DNA from: Picosynechococcus sp. PCC 7117
GTDB taxonomy: Bacteria > Cyanobacteriota > Cyanobacteriia > Cyanobacteriales > MRBY01
Assembly: GCF_001693275.1 (NCBI RefSeq)
Contig: NZ_CP016482.1
Span: forward strand, 1 to 64,000
Length of the DNA stretch: 64,000 nucleotides
Direction: 5' to 3'
Shown: positions 7,619 through 16,796 of the stretch, piece after piece
Layout of the letters: each line of letters opens with the position of its first letter
Numbering within the stretch: position 1 is the stretch's first letter
Notes under the pieces: generated by a model
What the model was told of the DNA's origin: nothing
The model's input: only the letters and a program-made list of their open reading frames with translations
Databases searched by the model: none
Translations under genes and position numbers: made by a program

Positions 7619-7646
7619 TTAACCAGACAGCGAGAGAGCCTACAAT
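7619..7646 (+). promoter_or_regulatory. Possible promoter of the sqr gene
   Basis: TTAACC at 7619-7624 and TACAAT at 7641-7646 are separated by 16 bp, about 140 bp upstream of the sqr start. The -10 is good and the -35 moderate. The rest of the 540-bp gap 7249-7788 holds only the antiporter leader and no credible gene. Confidence 0.35.
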
Positions 7647-7788
7647 GTAAGTGGTAAGTAGCCCATTCTATACATACTGAACTCATTGGCTTGGCCCTGG
7701 GTATTGCCCCCCGCAAATTAAGCTTGGACAAACACCTAGTTTCTACCTGATTTGTCCTCGCCAAACTCACTGCATCCTCCTAAATTGC

Positions 7789-9069
7789 ATGGCTCATATT
7801 GTTGTAATCGGTGCTGGTATTGGTGGTCTGCCGACGGCCTATGAACTGAGGCACCTGTTGACTACCGACCACACTGTTACCCTCATTGCTGATACACCCC
7901 ACTTTACGTTTATTCCCTCTTTACCTTGGGTGGCCCTTGGTCTAAAAAGATTAGATCAGGTGCAATTACCCTTGCCAGCGTTGGCCCGTCGCCATGGTCT
8001 GCATTGGGTACAGGGGGCTGTGCAGCAGATTAATCCCCAGGAAAGGTATGTTTTGATTGGGTCAGACGCAAAACGAATTGACTATGACTATGTGGTGATT
8101 GCGCCGGGCGCAGCTTTAAATCTCGATGCTTTACCGGGTCTCGGCCCAGAGACAGGCTTTACCCAGTCAGTTTGTAATCCTCACCATGCGCTGCTTGCCC
8201 ACCAAGCTTGGGAAAAATTTATCCAAAATCCAGGCCCATTGGTCGTGGGGGCAGCACCGGGGGCAAGTTGTTTTGGCCCGGCCTATGAGTTTGCGCTGTT
8301 GGCAGATTGGCAACTGCGACGGTTGGGTTTGCGGGAGCAGGTACCGATCACATTGGTCACCCCAGAACCCTATTTGGGTCATTTGGGGATTGGGGGCATG
8401 GCCCACTCGCAGGAATTGGTCGAGCAGGTTCTCCAGCAACAGGATATTGCGACCCGTGCCAATGCTGAGATTACCGCCATTAAACCGGATATGATTTGTT
8501 TGGCGGATGGGGAACAGCTACCCTTTGCCTACAGTATGGTTTTGCCGTCGTTCCAGGGGCCTACTTTTTTGCGGGACTGTCCGGCGATCGCCAATTCCCA
8601 GGGGTTTATTCCCGTCTTGCCCACCTATCAACATCCAGAGTTCGATTCCGTGTATGCGGCGGGGGTGATTGTTGAACTAACGCCCCATGAAGCCACGCCG
8701 ATCCCCACGGGTCTACCGAAAACGGGACAAATGACGGAGGCGATGGGGATGGCCGCCGCCCACAATATTGCCCGACAGCTTAACTCCAATCTGGGTGCTC
8801 CGGTCACGGCGACCCTCGCCGCAATTTGCATGAGTGATTTTGGCGATCGCGGCATTATCTTCATCGCCGATCCGGTACAGCGAGAACCAGGCATGGTCAA
8901 ACGTCGCCGCTGTGTCGCCCTCGAAGGACGGTGGGTGAGTTGGAGCAAAACCCTTTTTGAACTGTTTTTCCTGACGAAAATGCGTTGGGGTCTAACGATA
9001 CCTTGGTTTGAGAAACTGGGCTTAAAGGCATTGGGATTGCAGCTTGTGCGTCCCCTTCCTCTAGACTAA
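7789..9069 (+). CDS. sqr: Sulfide:quinone oxidoreductase-type flavoprotein
   Basis: A 426-residue membrane-associated FAD enzyme of the sulfide:quinone reductase group. It oxidises sulfide to sulfur or polysulfide and passes electrons to the quinone pool. The FAD-binding motif IGAGIGGLPTAYEL is at the N-terminus (residues 6-19), VVIAPGAAL is the second FAD contact, and GAAPGASCFGPAYE carries a conserved-type Cys; another Cys lies in SVCNPHHA. A Lys/Arg-rich amphipathic C-terminus (about 385-426) may anchor it to the membrane. It faces a Rieske gene (petC) and a DUF2892 gene across a shared stem-loop, which suggests a sulfide-to-b6f electron route. A type II NADH dehydrogenase is less likely given the GASC motif. 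Start is ATG 7789. Confidence 0.82.
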   Translation: MAHIVVIGAGIGGLPTAYELRHLLTTDHTVTLIADTPHFTFIPSLPWVALGLKRLDQVQLPLPALARRHGLHWVQGAVQQINPQERYVLIGSDAKRIDYDYVVIAPGAALNLDALPGLGPETGFTQSVCNPHHALLAHQAWEKFIQNPGPLVVGAAPGASCFGPAYEFALLADWQLRRLGLREQVPITLVTPEPYLGHLGIGGMAHSQELVEQVLQQQDIATRANAEITAIKPDMICLADGEQLPFAYSMVLPSFQGPTFLRDCPAIANSQGFIPVLPTYQHPEFDSVYAAGVIVELTPHEATPIPTGLPKTGQMTEAMGMAAAHNIARQLNSNLGAPVTATLAAICMSDFGDRGIIFIADPVQREPGMVKRRRCVALEGRWVSWSKTLFELFFLTKMRWGLTIPWFEKLGLKALGLQLVRPLPLD

Positions 9070-9384
9070 GTGCAGTGAAAATTGTGTCTTTTTAATACTG
9101 GGAAAATCGAGATCTAGGATAATATTCTTAGAGGCTAAAATTTTCATTAATAGAGCCTTAAAAAAAAGACAAAATTAGTGTTTTAGATTCAGTTTTAATA
9201 ATGCAGTTAGTGGATTATATTTACTTAATAAATGTGTGTTTAAATTCGTACTTGATTGCTTCACTGAAATTATTTTGAGAAATAAGAAGGGCACAGTTTT
9301 AGTTAAGATGCAAAATTTAACTTTTTGAGCATCTTTTAACTGTGCTGAATTGCACGCAGGAAAGTTTTTAAAAACCGAAAGTCA
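9070..9384. terminator. Convergent gap between sqr and petC with a large stem-loop at 9291-9345
   Basis: The gap is AT-rich and has no gene. At 9291-9345 GCACAGTT pairs with AACTGTGC and, inside, AAGATGC pairs with GCATCTT, with a bulge between the two stems. A run of five T lies in the loop region and A/T-rich sequence flanks the hairpin. It probably terminates transcription from one or both sides. Confidence 0.5.
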
Positions 9385-9918
9385 TTAAACCCACCAGGGT
9401 TTTTTGCCAGTACGTGGATCAAGTTCTACCCAAGGGGCAATGCGGACATAATCTCCCTCTAAATAGATGTGGGTAAGCCGTAGGGGAAGCGGTGCTGGGC
9501 CGCGAACCACACGACCTTCGGCATCATAGCGGGAACCATGGCAGGGACATTGAAACTGATCGTCATTTTCATTCCACGGAAAGGTACAACCCAGGTGAGT
9601 GCAGTTATCGACAATACCCCAGGGATGAAGGGTACCGTCCTCTTGGATTGTGAGATAAGTGGGTTCCCCGGCTAACCCGGCGACTAGGGCTCTTGTGCCT
9701 GGTGCTTCGGCCAATAACTGGCTTGCTGGAATTAAATTACCATTAATATCTTTGGCAAGAATTGATCCATCTGCTCCCACTTCTTTAGGGGGACTAAAAA
9801 ATTTTGCGACGGGATAAAGGGCGGGGCCAATGGTACTGGCAACCACTGCACCTGTGAGAAAGTTTAATAATTGCCGCCGGGAAAGGGAAGGGCTATCGAT
9901 GGGCAAACTATTTTCCAT
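9385..9918 (-). CDS. petC: Cytochrome b6f Rieske iron-sulfur protein
   Basis: A 177-residue Rieske subunit of normal PetC length. It has a short N-terminal stretch with the twin-Arg-like SRRQLLNF, one membrane anchor (about 18-38, FLTGAVVASTIGPALYPVAK), then the lumenal Rieske domain with both cluster-binding loops: CTHLGCTF and CPCHGSRY, each supplying a Cys and a His plus the disulfide Cys. It transfers electrons from plastoquinol to cytochrome f. Cyanobacteria commonly keep additional petC copies for special conditions, and position next to sqr suggests this is such an alternative isoform. It follows the DUF2892 gene by 54 bp on the same strand, probably one operon. Confidence 0.93.
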   Translation of the reverse strand: MENSLPIDSPSLSRRQLLNFLTGAVVASTIGPALYPVAKFFSPPKEVGADGSILAKDINGNLIPASQLLAEAPGTRALVAGLAGEPTYLTIQEDGTLHPWGIVDNCTHLGCTFPWNENDDQFQCPCHGSRYDAEGRVVRGPAPLPLRLTHIYLEGDYVRIAPWVELDPRTGKKPWWV

Positions 9919-9972
9919 GAATCATGCTCCTTGCTTCAATAAAATTTGCTGAATTGCTAAACAAAATAGAGG

Positions 9973-10170
9973 CTACTGACGGGTATTGATCTTGAGTAAA
10001 CCGTAGAGCATACAAAAACCCAACACTGCACTTATCGTCAGCACTGCGGCAACGGCCACCAAAGCAGTGCCGAGGACAGAGCCACTGTAGATAAACAAGC
10101 CCAAGTAAGCCAGGACGCTTGCGAATAAAAGGCGAATGAGGCGATCGCCAGTGCCAACATTGTTAAACAT
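9973..10170 (-). CDS. Small DUF2892 (YgaP-type) membrane protein
   Basis: 65 residues: a polar N-terminus (MFNNVGTGDRLIRLLF), then two hydrophobic segments ending in the family-typical GFCMLYGLLKINT. DUF2892 domains are often fused to or encoded beside rhodaneses and other sulfur-handling proteins, which fits the sqr/petC setting. The biochemical role is unknown. It is the first gene of the operon with petC and has a well-formed promoter at 10273-10301. Confidence 0.85.
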   Translation of the reverse strand: MFNNVGTGDRLIRLLFASVLAYLGLFIYSGSVLGTALVAVAAVLTISAVLGFCMLYGLLKINTRQ

Positions 10171-10272
10171 TTTGTTGATCTCCGACCGAAAGGTTGAGCA
10201 ATAGAGCCGATGGAGCCAAGTCTCTTGCGAACATATTGAGATTGTTTTTGGCTGACATCTGACCTATTTATC

Positions 10273-10301
10273 AATATAAAGCTAATTAGTTATGTAGTCA
10301 A
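10273..10301 (-). promoter_or_regulatory. Sigma70-type promoter of the DUF2892-petC operon
   Basis: On the minus strand TTGACT (10301-10296), a 17-bp spacer and TATATT (10278-10273). The predicted transcription start is near 10266, leaving about 95 nt of untranslated leader before the DUF2892 ATG. Confidence 0.6.
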
Positions 10302-10438
10302 TATTTTTAGCTTGTTTTGGTTTGTCCACTTGCCCAAGCAGAATTCAGCGCAAAACGCCTTAAATCTTGTTCTGACCTGACTTGGGCAGCTAGTGATGTC
10401 GATCCAGCTTTAATTGAAAAAGATTTCTAGTAGTTTGC

Positions 10439-10562
10439 TTGACAGGACAAGAATGATCCACTAAAGTCTCTAAGTTAATGCCAATTAATTGCAACTTCAG
10501 GGAGATGTCATCAACCCCATGACATTAGTCAATCGCGGTTAATGGGCCATGGGGTTTTTATT
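10439..10562 (+). ncRNA. Candidate small RNA or attenuated leader with its own promoter and terminator
   Basis: A consensus -35 TTGACA (10439-10444), 17-bp spacer and TAAAGT (10462-10467) predict a start near 10474. About 40 nt later a perfect 9-bp stem AACCCCATG/CATGGGGTT (10513-10521 with 10548-10556) is followed at once by T5. Inside it CATTAGT can pair with GGTTAATG. The unit would give an RNA of roughly 85 nt. It lies 120 bp upstream of the permease gene at 10685; a second hairpin GCCCAG/CTGGGC (10612-10632) lies between. It is either a free small RNA or a premature-termination control of the uptake operon. Confidence 0.5.
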
Positions 10563-10684
10563 TCAGTTAAGTCATCGACGGTTATTTTTCTAAGGTTTTA
10601 AAACGTCCTAGGCCCAGTCAATATTTCTGGGCTGTTTATCAGTGGACTTTAATTTTTGCTATTAAATTTCAACTATTTAGATCG

Positions 10685-11707
10685 ATGCTTAGGTGTTTTC
10701 AGTTTTCAATTCAGGATTATTCTCAACAGCGGATTGCGTGGACATCTGTGCTACTTGCTGTCTTAGTGGTAATTACGAGTATTGTTGCCCTATGTCAGGG
10801 GGCCGTCTCCATGGGGCCAGATCAAGTTTGGCAAGCGTTGCGACATCAGGGAGACCCGATGTTTCAAACGATTATTTGGGACTTGCGGTTACCTCGTATT
10901 GTGGTGGCCTTGGTAGTGGGGGCTGCTTTGGGGTTATCCGGTGCGCTCCTCCAAGGGTTACTCCGCAATAGTCTCGCCGATCCGTTTATCCTCGGTATTT
11001 CAGCGGGGGCTGGTTTAGTGGCGATCGCCTTTATTACCCTCAATGTCTTGGCGATTTGGATTCCCCTGGGGGCTTGGCTGGGGGCTTTGGTCACCGCGGC
11101 GGTAGTCTATGGACTCGGCTATGTGGGCGGCGGCCTGTCGGTAGAACGTCTGGTACTGGCGGGGGTGGCGGTAAGTTCTCTGTTTGGAGCAGTGCAAACC
11201 ACCCTCATTCTTTTGGCGGATGATAGTCGCATCCAGGCGGCCCTCAATTGGCTAATCGGTAGCCTCAATGGTCGTGGTTGGCAGGATTTGAGCCTAGTTG
11301 CGCCCTATCTGAGTGTGGCCTTAATTATCGGCTGTCTATTAGGGCGGTCTTTAAATTTGCTTAATCTCGGTGATGATGCGGCGGTGGGCCTGGGGGTTTC
11401 CCTAGGGCGATCGCGGTTACTGATTGGCGGCATTGCCAGCTTATTGGCGGCTAGTGCGGTCAGTATTTCCGGTCTCATTGGCTTTGTGGGTCTGGTGGTG
11501 CCCCATGGTGTACGGCTCTTAGTAGGAGCAGACTACCGCTGGATTTTGCCCCTCTCGGCCCTGGCTGGGGCATGGGTTCTAACCTTGGCGGATCTCCTAT
11601 CTCGCTCTGGGGCGGTAGAGTTGCCTGTGGGGGCCGTAACGGCACTGTTGGGATCGCCTTTATTTATTGCCTTACTGTACCAAAGAGGAAAAGGAGCAAA
11701 GGCATGA
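10685..11707 (+). CDS. FecCD/BtuC-family ABC transporter permease
   Basis: A 340-residue inner-membrane permease of the iron-siderophore/heme/cobalamin family, with about ten membrane helices. Family landmarks are visible: DLRLPRIVVALVVGAALG near residue 62, GALLQGLLRNSLADPFILG, and the ATPase-contact region GFVGLVVPHGVRLLVG near 270. It would pair with the ATPase that starts in its stop codon (ATGA overlap at 11704-11707) and the binding protein at 15839. Only one permease gene is present here, so it should act as a homodimer, as BtuC and HmuU do. A hairpin-rich region precedes the start. Confidence 0.9.
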   Translation: MLRCFQFSIQDYSQQRIAWTSVLLAVLVVITSIVALCQGAVSMGPDQVWQALRHQGDPMFQTIIWDLRLPRIVVALVVGAALGLSGALLQGLLRNSLADPFILGISAGAGLVAIAFITLNVLAIWIPLGAWLGALVTAAVVYGLGYVGGGLSVERLVLAGVAVSSLFGAVQTTLILLADDSRIQAALNWLIGSLNGRGWQDLSLVAPYLSVALIIGCLLGRSLNLLNLGDDAAVGLGVSLGRSRLLIGGIASLLAASAVSISGLIGFVGLVVPHGVRLLVGADYRWILPLSALAGAWVLTLADLLSRSGAVELPVGAVTALLGSPLFIALLYQRGKGAKA

Positions 11708-12540
11708 CCCTATCACCAGAATTGGCAGAGCAAGCTTCTGATATTCCTGTCGTTTCAATTCCCCTGGAGGCGAAACACTTAGCTGGGGGCTATGGCCAGC
11801 GGGCTGTGGTGCAGGATGTAAATTTAACGATCTACCAAGGGGAATGGTTGAGTTTAGTCGGGGGCAATGGTTCCGGCAAATCAACGTTATTGCGGCTCCT
11901 CAGTCGGATTCTAAAACCTCAAGGGGGCGTTGTGCGGCTCGATGGCAAGGCCATTCAGCGGCGATCACCCCAGGAAGTGGCCCGCAGTCTGGCGATTTTA
12001 CCCCAACAATCTCGGGTTCCCGCAGGATTAACAGTGCGGCAATTGGTCGGCTTAGGGAGAGCGCCTCACCAGAACTGGTGGCAGTGGGAATACAGCGAGG
12101 CGGATCAAGCTCAGATCGACCAAGCCTTAGCCCAGACCCAACTGAGTCAGTTTGCTCACCGCCCTGTAATGCAACTGTCTGGCGGAGAACGTCAACGGGC
12201 TTTTCTCGCCCTGGCCCTAGCCCAAAAGCCAAAAATTCTCATCTTGGATGAACCCACGACGTTTCTGGACATTCATTATCAACTGGAGCTGTTGGAACTG
12301 CTCAAGCAGTTAAACCGCCAGCAAAATTTGACTATTGTCACCGTTCTCCATGAACTCAATTTAGCGACCCGTTACAGCGATCGCCTCGCCATGATTAAGG
12401 ACGGTAAACTCTTTGCCCTAGGGACACCCGCTGCGGTGATGACCCCGAAAAATCTCCGGTTTGGCTTTGGGGTGGAAGCAGTGACGATACCGACCCCCGT
12501 GGGCTTACAAATCTGCGTTTTGGGGCCAACCTCGGTTTAA
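11704..12540 (+). CDS. FecE/BtuD-type ABC transporter ATPase
   Basis: A 278-residue cytoplasmic ATPase. Walker A GGNGSGKST, signature LSGGERQR, Walker [13 protein letters not shown] and the switch His in [10 protein letters not shown] are all intact. It powers the permease encoded just upstream, with which it shares ATGA. I chose ATG 11704 because of that coupling; the frame is open further upstream within the permease gene. The next gene, a TonB-dependent receptor, follows after 99 bp. Confidence 0.92.
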   Translation: MTLSPELAEQASDIPVVSIPLEAKHLAGGYGQRAVVQDVNLTIYQGEWLSLVGGNGSGKSTLLRLLSRILKPQGGVVRLDGKAIQRRSPQEVARSLAILPQQSRVPAGLTVRQLVGLGRAPHQNWWQWEYSEADQAQIDQALAQTQLSQFAHRPVMQLSGGERQRAFLALALAQKPKILILDEPTTFLDIHYQLELLELLKQLNRQQNLTIVTVLHELNLATRYSDRLAMIKDGKLFALGTPAAVMTPKNLRFGFGVEAVTIPTPVGLQICVLGPTSV

Positions 12541-12639
12541 TTACACCGCTAATTCCGCTCGAATTTTGTCTTTGTTTACATCAGATCGTGCTCTACCCAT
12601 TGAAATTACATCTATTTATACTTATTAACTGATTTATCT

Positions 12640-15288
12640 ATGAAGCGTTATCCTCTGCGTTATGGTCTAGCTTTATGTGGCTTGGTGCCGTTGATGTTTT
12701 GGATGTCCCCAGACAAGGCGATCGCCCAAACAAATCCTGAAACGAACCAGTTGGCCCAAGCCCAACCCGTGACTATCATCGGCATCCGCCTCGATACCCG
12801 GCCCAATCGTGTCAATATCATTCTCGAAACGGTGGCGGGACAACCCTTAACCTTGCCTGGTCAACCTTTCATTCAGCGGGGAATAGATCTGGTTGCAACC
12901 ATCGAACCCGCTATCCTTGCCCTCCCCGATGGTCAAACTTGGCAATTTACCGCACCAACCGCCGATATTGCCGCCATTACAGTGGCACAGCAAGAGAGCG
13001 ATCGCCTGGAAATTATTGTCCAGGGTCAAGGGGAATTACCCACAACCGCTGTCTCCCTCGAAACCATGGCTACCATTGCAACCAAGGACAACATGGCAGA
13101 TTTGACGGAAATGCCCTTGGATCTAGATGCGATGCCCGTCGAAGAACTCGAAATTACGGTATTGGGCACGCGATCGCCGCGCCTGGTGAGTCGTACCCCC
13201 GGCTCGATTAGTGTCATTGATGCCGAAGAAATTGATGATAATCTCGTGCAAGATTTGCGAGATCTTGTCCGCTACGAACCCAATGTTTCTGTGGGAAATG
13301 ACCGACGCTATGGCCTGCAAGATGTCAACATTCGCGGTCTAGGCGGCAATCGGGTGCTGATTCTCAATGACGGTATTCGCATCCCAACTCAATTTACCTT
13401 TGGCACTCCGGCCCTGGGGCGAGATTATGTGGATCTTGATAGCTTGCAACGGGTAGAAATTATTCGTGGCCCGGCCTCTGCTCTCTATGGCAGTGATGCC
13501 CTCGGTGGGGTAGTTAGTTTCCAAACCATTGATCCCAGCGATCTCCTCGCTTTAACCGATAAAAATAACTTTACGCGCATCTCCACCGGCTTTGAAACCA
13601 CCGACAAAAGCCTCAATTATGGCGCAGTGACCGCCTTCCGGGCCGATTCCCTTGAAGCATTAATTGGCTATACCGGACGCAGTGGATTTGAGGCCCACCT
13701 CCCCGAAGGAAATGAATTTGTCGATGACCGCTATGGCGATCGCGATAATTTCCTTGGGAAGTTAAATTTCAAGCTCAGTGAAAATTCTACCCTGGCCTTC
13801 ACCACCGAAATTTTCCGCAGTACCAATGAATTCCAAGTCGCCCCGATTACTGCGGCCCTGCTCCAAGGCCCCCGGGGGTTCCAAGGTCAAAACGAAACCC
13901 TAGAAGCCGATTCCTACCGCGAACGATACAGCCTTGCCTATCTCTACGACAACCCCGACGGAGAGGGTTTCATTGATAATGCCAAGGCGCAAGTTTATTA
14001 CCAAAATGCTGGTGTTGATGAATTGCGCACCCAGGACTTTTTAAATTTTGCCGGGACAGAACGACGTTTCCGTAATCTCAGCAATACCTTTACCGACGAA
14101 CTGTTTGGCGGTGAAGTACAGCTCCAAAGTAATTTCCGTTGGGGCAATATTGATAACCGTTTGACCTATGGCTTCGATTTATCAAAGACAAATAATGAGC
14201 GAACCAGAGACGGCCTAGAAACTCGCTTTGATAGTGCTGGCAATGTCACCCTCACGACCAACCAAGTAGGTAGCGATAATTTCCCGGTAAAAGATTTCCC
14301 AGATTCGGAAACCACCCGCTTTGGCGTCTATCTGCAAAATGAAATGGCCCTTTCGGATACCTTTACTCTCTTGCCTGGTCTGCGCTATGACACCTATCGC
14401 CTCGATACTACTATTGACGAGCTTTACCAACGCAACAGTCTCGATGCCGAAGCTGCTGACTTTAGTGATTCTGCCCTTTCCCCTAACCTAGGGTTTGTTT
14501 GGCAAACTTCCCCAGAAATTGCCCTAGTTGGTCGTTACGCCCGGGGCTTCCGATCACCTTTGTACAGTGAAATCAATGCCGGTTTTACAAATTTAACCAG
14601 TCCTTTCTTCCGCTATAAAACCCTATCAAATCCGAATCTCAAACCGGAAACCAGCGACACCTTTGAATTAGGAATTCGTGGTGATTTTCCCCGGGGGAAT
14701 TTTAGTGTGACGGGTTTCTATAGCTATTACGAAAATTTTATTGAAACCTTTGCCAATGCAGGTACAACACTCATCAACGGCAATTTGGTGAATTTGTTCC
14801 AATCCCAAAATGTCGGTGCTGCCCGCACCTACGGTGTCGAACTGGCCGGGGAATATCGCTTTAGCGAGCAACCCCATGGGTTTAGTCTGATCGGTAGTTT
14901 GGGCCTCACGGTGGGGGATGACCTAGAAGATGATGAACCCCTTGAAAGCGTAGAACCCCTCAAAGCGGTATTGGGACTACGTTATCGAGCAAAGGAAGAT
15001 CGGTGGGGTACAGATCTCATTGCCACTTTGGTCGGTGAGCCTCGACTCCGGGGCGATCGCCCGGCGGGTTCCTACAGTCCAGAGGGCTATGCCGTGGTGG
15101 ATCTGTTGGGCTATTACAACATCAATTCAAACCTCAAGCTGAATGCGGGGATTTTTAATCTATTTAACAACCAATATTTCCTCTATTCCGACGTCCGGCC
15201 CCTCTTGAATTCGCCAGAACCCGTTGATATTGCCCGCTATGCCCAACCGGGAATTAGTCTGCGGGCTGGGTTGACGTGGCAATTCTAA
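12640..15288 (+). CDS. TonB-dependent outer-membrane receptor with AMIN-like N-terminus
   Basis: An 882-residue receptor. Signal peptide residues 1-30 (ending KAIAQ), then an AMIN-like domain (about 42-135), TonB-box/plug from about 170 (EELEITVLGTRSPRLVSRTP, later RVEIIRGPASALYGSDALGG), then a 22-strand barrel ending in Phe (LTWQF). The barrel has FRSPLYSEINAGF and NPNLKPETSDTFELG, resembling the FRAP/NPNL region of heme receptors, though BtuB-like and siderophore receptors share NPNLKPE. With the permease, ATPase and binding protein around it, it forms a full uptake route for heme, cobalamin or a siderophore. No cobalamin riboswitch is apparent in the 99-bp leader. Confidence 0.9.
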   Translation: MKRYPLRYGLALCGLVPLMFWMSPDKAIAQTNPETNQLAQAQPVTIIGIRLDTRPNRVNIILETVAGQPLTLPGQPFIQRGIDLVATIEPAILALPDGQTWQFTAPTADIAAITVAQQESDRLEIIVQGQGELPTTAVSLETMATIATKDNMADLTEMPLDLDAMPVEELEITVLGTRSPRLVSRTPGSISVIDAEEIDDNLVQDLRDLVRYEPNVSVGNDRRYGLQDVNIRGLGGNRVLILNDGIRIPTQFTFGTPALGRDYVDLDSLQRVEIIRGPASALYGSDALGGVVSFQTIDPSDLLALTDKNNFTRISTGFETTDKSLNYGAVTAFRADSLEALIGYTGRSGFEAHLPEGNEFVDDRYGDRDNFLGKLNFKLSENSTLAFTTEIFRSTNEFQVAPITAALLQGPRGFQGQNETLEADSYRERYSLAYLYDNPDGEGFIDNAKAQVYYQNAGVDELRTQDFLNFAGTERRFRNLSNTFTDELFGGEVQLQSNFRWGNIDNRLTYGFDLSKTNNERTRDGLETRFDSAGNVTLTTNQVGSDNFPVKDFPDSETTRFGVYLQNEMALSDTFTLLPGLRYDTYRLDTTIDELYQRNSLDAEAADFSDSALSPNLGFVWQTSPEIALVGRYARGFRSPLYSEINAGFTNLTSPFFRYKTLSNPNLKPETSDTFELGIRGDFPRGNFSVTGFYSYYENFIETFANAGTTLINGNLVNLFQSQNVGAARTYGVELAGEYRFSEQPHGFSLIGSLGLTVGDDLEDDEPLESVEPLKAVLGLRYRAKEDRWGTDLIATLVGEPRLRGDRPAGSYSPEGYAVVDLLGYYNINSNLKLNAGIFNLFNNQYFLYSDVRPLLNSPEPVDIARYAQPGISLRAGLTWQF

Positions 15289-15401
15289 GCTTGGTTTCAC
15301 CCTAATTTTCCAGGGATCAATCGCTATGTTTTTGCTGTATCGCTCGCTCTTCGTTTCGCTGTTTTTACTCAATTTTGTTGTTTACCTATTGGAGACAATC
15401 C

Positions 15402-15779
15402 ATGTCTGAAATGATTACTGCTCAATTTCGTCACGTCATGTTGATGGTTGAAGATGTGGCCGCTGCTATTGACTTTTTCCATCGGGGGTTAGGGCTACCG
15501 ATCAAGGCCCAAAGTCCCACCTGGGGGGAAGTGGAAGCCAATGGCACCACTATTGCTTTTCACAGTGTTGCGGAACCGCCAAAAACGGGCGGCACTCCCA
15601 TTCTCAGTTTTTGTGTAGAGGATGTGTACGGGGCGATCGCCCAACTCGAAGCCCTCGGTGGCAGCCTCGAAGGTCGTGTGCGGGAACCTTCCTTTGGCAA
15701 AGTGGCCGCAGTGCGCAGTCCCCAGGGGCAGTTAATTAGTCTCCTGCAACCGGTTGCTGTCTCTACCGTTTCAAAATAA
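15402..15779 (+). CDS. VOC (glyoxalase/bleomycin-resistance) family protein
   Basis: A 125-residue soluble single VOC module: RHVMLMVEDVAAAIDFFHRG opens the first beta-alpha-beta-beta-beta unit, and ILSFCVEDVYGAIAQLEALG the second, ending RSPQGQLISLLQ. VOC proteins bind metals or small ligands and catalyse isomerisation or oxygenation, or sequester drugs; the reaction here cannot be told. Start ATG 15402 has GGAG at 15391-15394. It lies between the receptor and binding-protein genes of an uptake cluster, so it may act on the imported ligand. Confidence 0.82.
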   Translation: MSEMITAQFRHVMLMVEDVAAAIDFFHRGLGLPIKAQSPTWGEVEANGTTIAFHSVAEPPKTGGTPILSFCVEDVYGAIAQLEALGGSLEGRVREPSFGKVAAVRSPQGQLISLLQPVAVSTVSK

Positions 15780-15838
15780 CTCCTTTCTTTCGCCGCCTCA
15801 CACCCCACGTTTTTTTTAGTTCTCCTAATTGAATTACG

Positions 15839-16732
15839 ATGCAAATGCCCTATTTTAAACGTTGCCTAAGCCTGTCCTTGTTGCTGTTAATGGTCGGTTG
15901 CAGCCAAAGTCCGTCGAATGTTGCGGATATCGCCCCAACTGCCCCGGAGATTAGCAATGCAGCAACCACCGAACCGGAAACGATCACCAAAATTGTCGCC
16001 CTCACTTCCCTGTCAGCGGATATTATTGCCCGTCTCGATGCAGAAAAATTAGTGGGAATTCCGGGAAGCCGTTTATTGGCAAACAACCCCACCTTTGCGG
16101 GACTGCCCACGGTCAGCGAAGGGCAAACGCCCCCCAGCCTCGAAAAAATTGTTGCCTTGAAACCAGATTTAGTCGTTGGTGCAACGGGATTCCATGATCA
16201 AGTGTTAGCAAGATTGGAGGAGTTGGGCATTCAAACCCTCGCCACTGCTGTCCCCGATTGGCGATCGCTTGAAGCATTAACCCAAACCCTCGCCGAGAAA
16301 ACCCAAACTGACCCGACGCCCCTACTCCAAAGCTACGCTCAATGCGTGCCCCAAGGTGCTTCTCCAGACGATCCGACTCTGGTTTTAGTCAGTAATCAGC
16401 CGATGCTTGCTCCTAATAAGGAGAGTTGGGCCGGAGATCTTTTGCAACGGTTCCAGTTAAATAATCTCGTCGCTGATCTCCAGGGCGATAGTCCCCAGCA
16501 GGGTTACGTCACCCTTTCCCCCGAAAAAGTCTTGGCCGCTAACCCTGAAATGTTAATCATGGTGGATGTGGGGGACGATTCGATCAATCAGCTCAAATCG
16601 GCTCCTTTTTGGCAGGACTTAGCAGCCGTGAAAAATGATCGCATTTATACTTTTGATTATTATGGCTTGGTAAATCCGGGGGGCCTTGAGGCAATTCAAA
16701 GCACCTGCGAAAAGCTCCAAAGTATCACCTAG
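15839..16732 (+). CDS. Periplasmic binding lipoprotein for the uptake system
   Basis: A 297-residue substrate-binding protein of the helical-backbone FecB/BtuF/HmuT class. Lipobox LLMVGC at about residues 16-21. Two lobes follow: TKIVALTSLSADIIARLDAE starts the first, LEKIVALKPDLVVGATG is the class hallmark, and KNDRIYTFDYYGLVNPGGLEA closes the second. It should deliver ligand to the permease/ATPase at 10685-12540. The ligand cannot be read from sequence; an HmuT-like (heme) or BtuF-like (B12) role is as likely as siderophore. Confidence 0.88.
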   Translation: MQMPYFKRCLSLSLLLLMVGCSQSPSNVADIAPTAPEISNAATTEPETITKIVALTSLSADIIARLDAEKLVGIPGSRLLANNPTFAGLPTVSEGQTPPSLEKIVALKPDLVVGATGFHDQVLARLEELGIQTLATAVPDWRSLEALTQTLAEKTQTDPTPLLQSYAQCVPQGASPDDPTLVLVSNQPMLAPNKESWAGDLLQRFQLNNLVADLQGDSPQQGYVTLSPEKVLAANPEMLIMVDVGDDSINQLKSAPFWQDLAAVKNDRIYTFDYYGLVNPGGLEAIQSTCEKLQSIT

Positions 16733-16796
16733 GCACTGCCCCCACTCGGCCTTGTTCGTCTTGTAAAAATTCCACAATTTTGGACAAATTTATCCC

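Noticed and set aside
7543-7770. 75-residue minus-strand frame upstream of sqr
   Set aside because: No family, no binding site, and it covers the probable sqr promoter. Kept as non-coding.
12541-12639. Cobalamin riboswitch ahead of the receptor gene
   Set aside because: The gap is only 99 bp and lacks the conserved B12-box sequence.
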